Source of the DNA: an uncultured Chloroflexota bacterium
Lineage (GTDB): Bacteria > Chloroflexota > Anaerolineae > Caldilineales > Caldilineaceae
Reading direction: 5' to 3'
NCBI GenBank assembly: GCA_903879975.1
Contig: CAIRNL010000254.1
Coordinates: 1-9,508 of the forward strand
DNA length: 9,508 nt
Below are positions 6,158 through 9,508 of the stretch, one piece after another. The notes beneath the pieces are model-generated. The model ran no database searches, had not been told where the DNA came from, and was given only the letters and a program-made list of their open reading frames with translations. The position numbers were made by a program, and so were the translations under genes. Position 1 is the stretch's first letter. Every line of letters starts with the position of its first letter.

Positions 6158-7006
6158 ATGGCTCGCATGCGCGCATGGTATCTGGAATATCACGAGGTCA
6201 AGCAGCGACGCAACTGGCGTAGCTGGCCGCTGGTTCGCCAAATGCGCGGGCTGGGGTTGCGCCGGCTGCGTCCCTTCGGCAAGGGACGTCAGGATCACCT
6301 GTCGGTCATTCGTTACTACTGGGCCGACTTCCTGGAAGCGCACCGCGCAGATGTCCGCGGCCGTGCCTTGGAGATCGGCGAGACAACCACCCTACGCTAC
6401 TATGGCGGCGCTGCGCTCACGCAGGCCGACGCGCTGGATCTAGCGGCACACAGCCCTGACGTGCGCGTGATCGCCGATCTGGCGCGCGCCACGGCGGTAG
6501 CGGGCGAGCAATACGACTGCTTTCTGGTGCAATTCACCGCCAATGTGATCTATGACATTGAGTCGGCGCTCTATCATGCCATTCGCCTGCTCAAACCCGG
6601 CGGCGTGCTGTTGACCAACTTTTGGTGTACGGATTTCTACTTCGCCGACGGGCTGGATATGGGCACAGGCGCGCCGCTCTACATGCACTGGTTCTTTACA
6701 CCGATCCAGGTGGAGAACCTGCTGTTGGGTCTGGGGCTGGGGCGCAGAGACTACACGCTCGAAATCTACGGCAACCTGCTGACCAAGACAGCCTTCCTGA
6801 TGAACCTGCCCGTCCGCGAGCTGACCCCTGACGAGCGTGATCGGCGAGATCCCGGCCAGCCGCTCCTGATCTGCGCGCGCATCGTGCGACCGGCGGAGTG
6901 GCACACCACTGTACCGGTCGAAGAGGAACCGCACTGGCTTCCTACAGGGAGGCCGCTGCACAGCGACCCGATCACGGGCCACTATGGAGACGCCTATCTG
7001 CGTTGA
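6158..7006 (+). CDS. Class I SAM-dependent methyltransferase
   Basis: A 282-residue protein with a methyltransferase fold. The SAM-binding motif I is GRALEIGETTTLRYYGG (68-84), lacking the classical GxGxG but matching a subgroup with GRxLEIGDxxYTxxFGG. DVRVIADL (101-108) gives the second acidic strand, YDCFLVQFTANVIYD (119-133) motif II, and LLKPGGVLLTNF (144-155) the post-motif strand. This subgroup is often found beside glycosyltransferases and in polysaccharide loci, so the acceptor may be a sugar or glycan (knowledge of family plus inference). The N-terminal 40 residues are rich in Arg and Trp. I prefer ATG 6158, 25 nt after the ROK stop; GTG 6101 in the same frame would overlap the ROK gene by 32 nt and adds unremarkable residues. 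No strong Shine-Dalgarno is seen. Its presence in a sugar-uptake cluster is unusual. Confidence 0.85.
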   Translation: MARMRAWYLEYHEVKQRRNWRSWPLVRQMRGLGLRRLRPFGKGRQDHLSVIRYYWADFLEAHRADVRGRALEIGETTTLRYYGGAALTQADALDLAAHSPDVRVIADLARATAVAGEQYDCFLVQFTANVIYDIESALYHAIRLLKPGGVLLTNFWCTDFYFADGLDMGTGAPLYMHWFFTPIQVENLLLGLGLGRRDYTLEIYGNLLTKTAFLMNLPVRELTPDERDRRDPGQPLLICARIVRPAEWHTTVPVEEEPHWLPTGRPLHSDPITGHYGDAYLR

Positions 7007-7026
7007 TGCCACAGTCACGGCATCGA
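7003..7026 (+). repeat. Small hairpin at the methyltransferase stop codon
   Basis: GATGCC (7005-7010) and GGCATC (7019-7024) are exact complements around an 8-base loop; a G-U and a T-A pair extend the stem to 7003/7026. It begins on the TGA stop and is not followed by a U-run, so it is not an ordinary terminator. It might shape mRNA processing or decay just ahead of the highly expressed binding-protein gene. Chance occurrence is possible. Confidence 0.35.
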
Positions 7027-7047
7027 GTCTTCAGTCTACCAAATTCC

Positions 7048-7062
7048 GAGGAGGAAAAGGAG
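7048..7062 (+). promoter_or_regulatory. Strong double Shine-Dalgarno of the binding-protein gene
   Basis: GAGGAGG (7048-7054) and AAGGAG (7057-7062) both match the 16S rRNA tail; the second ends 7 nt before ATG 7070, which is optimal. It is by far the strongest ribosome binding site in the window, in keeping with the high protein level that importers need for their substrate-binding component, and it fixes the start of that gene. Confidence 0.8.
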
Positions 7063-7069
7063 TATCCAG

Positions 7070-8473
7070 ATGTCAGCGAATCCGAAGTTCAACTCACTCA
7101 GCCGGCGCCAGTTCCTGCAATGGACAGGGATGGCGGCTGGCGCCGCAGCGCTGGCCGCGTGTGCGCCAGCGCCCCAGGCCGGTGGCGGTGAAAGCGAAGG
7201 GGCCGCCGCCGCCACCGAACAGGTCACCATCTCCTGGTGGAACTCGTACAGTTCACCCACCGTACAGGAGATCGCGCCTCAGATCGTCGGTGATTTCGAG
7301 GCAATGCATCCCAATATCAAGGTGGAGTACGAAATCAGCGGTGGTCCGCCCGGCGGCGGCAACCTCAGCGAGGTCATGCTCTCGCGCATTGCGGCTGGCA
7401 ACCCGCCAGACACGATCACCCTCTTCGATTCGCCGGCGCAGTTCGGCGCGCTGGGAGCGCTAGCCGCTATCGACGACTTGATGAGCGGCGCGCAGATGGC
7501 CAGGCCCGACGCCTTCTATGAAAACGTGCTGAACACGTGCAAATGGCAGGGGGGCACCTACGGCCTGCCCGCCTCGGCCGCAGCATCGGCCCTGTTCTTC
7601 AACACCGAGAAATTCGCCGAAAAAGGGATCTCGATGACACGCGAGACGTTCCCCAGTACGTGGGACGACCTGCGCTCGCTCTCAGACCAATTTACAGTGA
7701 TGGAGAACGGCGAGATCGTGCAAGCCGGCTATATGCCGCCGTGGGCGGGCACGTGGCTCTACCCGGTGTGGAGCAAACTCAACGGCAGCCAGCTCTTCGA
7801 TGCAGCCAACAGCGTTTACACCGTCAACAGCGACGAAAACGTGGGGTGGGTAGATTACTGGGCGCGTTGGCTCAATGAGGCCTACGGCGGTGACTTTGAG
7901 AAGATCAACATCGCCTCCAGCAACTGGCACGATGCCTACCCGCCCAGTTCAGCCTTCAGCGGCGGCATGTCGGCCATGCTGGTCGATGGCGGCTGGATCA
8001 TGACCGATGTCGACACGCCATTCCAGTGGGAGATCGCCAAACTACCGGCTGGACCCAGCGGATCGGGGACGGTAGCTGGTTTCTGGCCGAACTGGTTTGC
8101 CCTGCCCAAGGGAGGCGCTGCGCCGGCCGAGTCTTTCCTCTTCATCGAGTACTTCTGCACCCAAGGCTGGGAGACATGGTATAGGTCGATTCCCGACACG
8201 CCGGCATGGAAGGAAGCCTCACGCGACGTCGTGACACAGGGTCTCATCGACAAGTTTGGGCAGGAGCGCGCGCTCGACCTGCATCGCTTCTTCCTGGACT
8301 ACCTGGTCGAAGCTGCGCCCATGTGGGACTCACCGATCAACAGCTTTGCGACAGACACGCTGCAGGCGGCGATCACCGCAGTGCTCGGTAAGGTCAAGGG
8401 AGCGCAGGAGGCCATGGACGAGGCACAGGCGCTGATTCAGGCGAAGCTGGAAGAGACGCTCCAGGCGGTATAG
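7070..8473 (+). CDS. ABC transporter sugar-binding lipoprotein (family 1 solute-binding)
   Basis: A 467-residue extracellular binding protein of the MalE/UgpB class, which captures a carbohydrate outside the membrane and hands it to the permeases. The leader has the twin-arginine motif SRRQFLQ (11-17), a short Ala/Gly-rich core (20-30), and lipobox LAAC with Cys31 as the lipid-anchored first mature residue. This indicates folded export by Tat followed by membrane anchoring. After a low-complexity Gly/Glu/Ala linker, the mature domain starts with VTISWWNSYSS and shows the family features FEAMHPNIKVEYE, SRIAAGNPPDTITLF and, later, PIWSK-like and GGWIM stretches. Trp and Tyr residues are plentiful, as in sugar clefts. 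It is followed after 218 bp by its permease. The substrate cannot be named; oligosaccharide or sugar derivative is the class expectation. Confidence 0.94.
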   Translation: MSANPKFNSLSRRQFLQWTGMAAGAAALAACAPAPQAGGGESEGAAAATEQVTISWWNSYSSPTVQEIAPQIVGDFEAMHPNIKVEYEISGGPPGGGNLSEVMLSRIAAGNPPDTITLFDSPAQFGALGALAAIDDLMSGAQMARPDAFYENVLNTCKWQGGTYGLPASAAASALFFNTEKFAEKGISMTRETFPSTWDDLRSLSDQFTVMENGEIVQAGYMPPWAGTWLYPVWSKLNGSQLFDAANSVYTVNSDENVGWVDYWARWLNEAYGGDFEKINIASSNWHDAYPPSSAFSGGMSAMLVDGGWIMTDVDTPFQWEIAKLPAGPSGSGTVAGFWPNWFALPKGGAAPAESFLFIEYFCTQGWETWYRSIPDTPAWKEASRDVVTQGLIDKFGQERALDLHRFFLDYLVEAAPMWDSPINSFATDTLQAAITAVLGKVKGAQEAMDEAQALIQAKLEETLQAV

Positions 8474-8543
8474 CGAAGCATTGCGCGGAAGTTGTCGAAC
8501 AGGCCAGACACAGCGCGACTCATCTGACTCGACTCGGTAGCTG

Positions 8544-8615
8544 CGTACGGGCGTGGAGCGCCAACCCCTGCGGAGGAGTGATCGCAGTCAGGGTATAGAG
8601 TTTCACGCCCGTACG
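8544..8615 (+). repeat. Long inverted repeat / RNA stem-loop
   Basis: CGTACGGGCGTG (8544-8555) and CACGCCCGTACG (8604-8615) are perfect 12-bp complements. In RNA the stem extends inward by four pairs, including two G-U, to 8559/8600. The 40-base loop can fold again: CTGCG (8568-8572) with CGCAG (8583-8587), and CCC (8565-8567) with GGG (8591-8593). This is a strong structure, far beyond chance dyads elsewhere in the window. It could limit readthrough to the permease, protect the upstream binding-protein mRNA from decay, or be a copy of a dispersed palindromic repeat. No target duplication is visible at its ends. Confidence 0.7.
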
Positions 8616-8617
8616 AT

Positions 8618-8635
8618 TCTCTGTTTTTTTAGAGA
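8618..8635 (+). terminator. Possible weak or conditional terminator element (U7 tract)
   Basis: Seven T (8624-8630) stand 8 nt after the end of the large stem and lie in the loop between TCTCT (8618-8622) and AGAGA (8631-8635). An ordinary intrinsic terminator has the U-run directly at the stem base, so this is not a standard one. Partial termination would lower permease relative to binding protein. Evidence is limited to the layout. Confidence 0.35.
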
Positions 8636-8691
8636 TGAGCTGCTGTGCATCCGTAGCGGTCGACACCGCTGGATTGATGAAGGGGGGATCC

Positions 8692-9508
8692 ATGTCCCGT
8701 GCATTGCGTGACAACCTGCGCGCCTACGCCTTTGTGTTGCCATGGCTCGTCTCACTGCTGCTCTTCACAGCATACCCGCTGTTGGCGTCCTTCTACTTTG
8801 CCATGACGCGCTACACCGTCATCAAGCCGGCTGAATGGATCGGCTTCGATAATTTCGTGGTGATGTTTACCAAAGACGATCTCTTCTGGGTGGCGGTGTG
8901 GAATACCTTCTACTACACGCTCATTTCGGTGCCACTGCAGATGGCGGTGGCGCTGTTGCTGGCGACGATGTTGAACCAGAGCACGCGCGGTATTGGGTTC
9001 TACCGCACCGCCTTTTACCTGCCCAGCTTGGTACCGGCTGTGGTCACGACACTGCTGTGGATGCTGATCCTCGACCCGCGCGCCGGTCTGGCCAATGCGG
9101 TGCTGCAGGCATTGGGGCTGCCAAAGTTGGGTTGGATGTACAGTGCAGCATGGGCAAAACCCTCGCTGATCATCATTTCCCTATGGGTGGGGGTCGGCCA
9201 ACCAATGCTCATTTTTCTGGCCGGGCTGAAGGATGTGCCACAGTCGCTGCTCGAAGCAGCCACTATCGACGGCGCCAATCGTTGGCAACGTTACTGGCGC
9301 GTAATCATCCCGCTGTTGACGCCCACCCTCTTTTTCAACCTGATCATCACGCTGATTGCGTCGTTCCAGGTTTTCACCACGGCTTTCGTCGCCACAGCGA
9401 CCGCCAGCGGCGCAACGCCAGCTGGCCCTTTCAACTCAATGCTCGTCTACATGGTTCATCTCTACCGGCAGGGCTTCCGATACTCGGCCATGGGCTACGC
9501 CTCGGCCA
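8692..9508 (+). CDS. ABC sugar permease, MalF/UgpA-like (3' end beyond window)
   Basis: The frame is open from ATG 8692 to the window edge (272 codons plus one base) without a stop, so the gene is partial only because the window ends. It is an inner-membrane subunit of a carbohydrate importer. The N-terminus is short and basic, then come membrane segments at about 12-36, 71-95, 106-127, 158-179 and 205-232. The cytoplasmic EAA loop, which docks the ATPase, is at 188-207: EAATIDGANRWQRYWRVIIP, with the invariant Gly194 and final Pro. A Shine-Dalgarno-like run of six G (8682-8687) sits 4 nt before the ATG. Family members are about 290-310 residues, so roughly 20-40 are missing. A second (MalG/UgpE-like) permease is expected next; the ATPase is often encoded elsewhere. 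Confidence 0.93.
   Translation, partial: MSRALRDNLRAYAFVLPWLVSLLLFTAYPLLASFYFAMTRYTVIKPAEWIGFDNFVVMFTKDDLFWVAVWNTFYYTLISVPLQMAVALLLATMLNQSTRGIGFYRTAFYLPSLVPAVVTTLLWMLILDPRAGLANAVLQALGLPKLGWMYSAAWAKPSLIIISLWVGVGQPMLIFLAGLKDVPQSLLEAATIDGANRWQRYWRVIIPLLTPTLFFNLIITLIASFQVFTTAFVATATASGATPAGPFNSMLVYMVHLYRQGFRYSAMGYASA

Larger units (their letters stand above)
8474..8691 (+). other. Structured intercistronic spacer between binding protein and permease
   Basis: This 218-bp gap is long for two subunits of one importer and has no supported gene. It contains a long imperfect stem with nested internal pairing (8544-8615), a U7 tract inside a second small hairpin (8618-8635), three GACTC copies at 8518-8535, and the permease Shine-Dalgarno (run of six G at 8682-8687). 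CTGACT (8524-8529) is also complementary to AGTCAG (8586-8591) inside the main loop, which would allow a pseudoknot or an alternative fold. Confidence 0.6.

Noticed and set aside
8593..8600. GTATAGAG near-match to the GntR site in the intercistronic loop
   Set aside because: One base off the loose pattern and without dyad symmetry.
8544..8615. tRNA or small mobile element interpretation of the large stem
   Set aside because: A 12-bp terminal stem is too long for a tRNA acceptor and no cloverleaf arms fit; no target-site duplication or transposase is present.

Overview
The window reads as part of a bacterial chromosome with fairly high G+C. The gene content is that of a free-living heterotroph that imports carbohydrates. 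The solute-binding lipoprotein has a twin-arginine plus lipobox leader, and the sugar oxidoreductase, ROK protein and sugar ABC importer stand together behind a GntR/UTRA regulator. This combination would fit a Chloroflexota (Anaerolineae/Caldilinea-like) genome. That assignment is an inference from protein style; nothing in the window proves it, and there is no rRNA, tRNA, CRISPR array or insertion sequence.

Left part (106-1842, minus strand): a complete single-chain ABC exporter half-transporter. It is transcribed away from the rest and is separated from it by a 427-bp divergent region (1843-2269). That region holds no convincing gene. It carries two inverted repeats, a weak minus-strand promoter candidate, and a good sigma70-type promoter (TTGACA, 17 bp, TATTCT) followed directly by an 18-bp near-palindrome centred on GGTCTAGACC. 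This palindrome is the kind of site bound by GntR/HutC-family repressors.

Middle and right part (2270-9508, plus strand): seven genes in one direction. In order they are a GntR/HutC regulator, a Gfo/Idh/MocA oxidoreductase, a two-domain cupin, a ROK-family protein, a SAM-dependent methyltransferase, an ABC sugar-binding lipoprotein, and the first (MalF/UgpA-like) permease, which is cut by the window edge. The cupin and ROK genes overlap. Most other gaps are short, so the set is probably one regulon and perhaps one long operon. The best reading is a regulated uptake-and-processing cluster for a sugar or sugar derivative. The importer brings the substrate in, the oxidoreductase, cupin and ROK protein act on it, and the substrate or a product relieves repression by the GntR protein. 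The substrate cannot be named from sequence.

The points most worth a second look are: the operator/promoter arrangement that decides the true regulator start; the ROK protein, which keeps its ATP-binding and catalytic-Asp regions but has lost the family's zinc and substrate-binding motif; a methyltransferase of cell-surface polysaccharide type inside a sugar-uptake cluster; and a strongly structured 72-nt intercistronic element with a following U7 tract between the binding-protein and permease genes.
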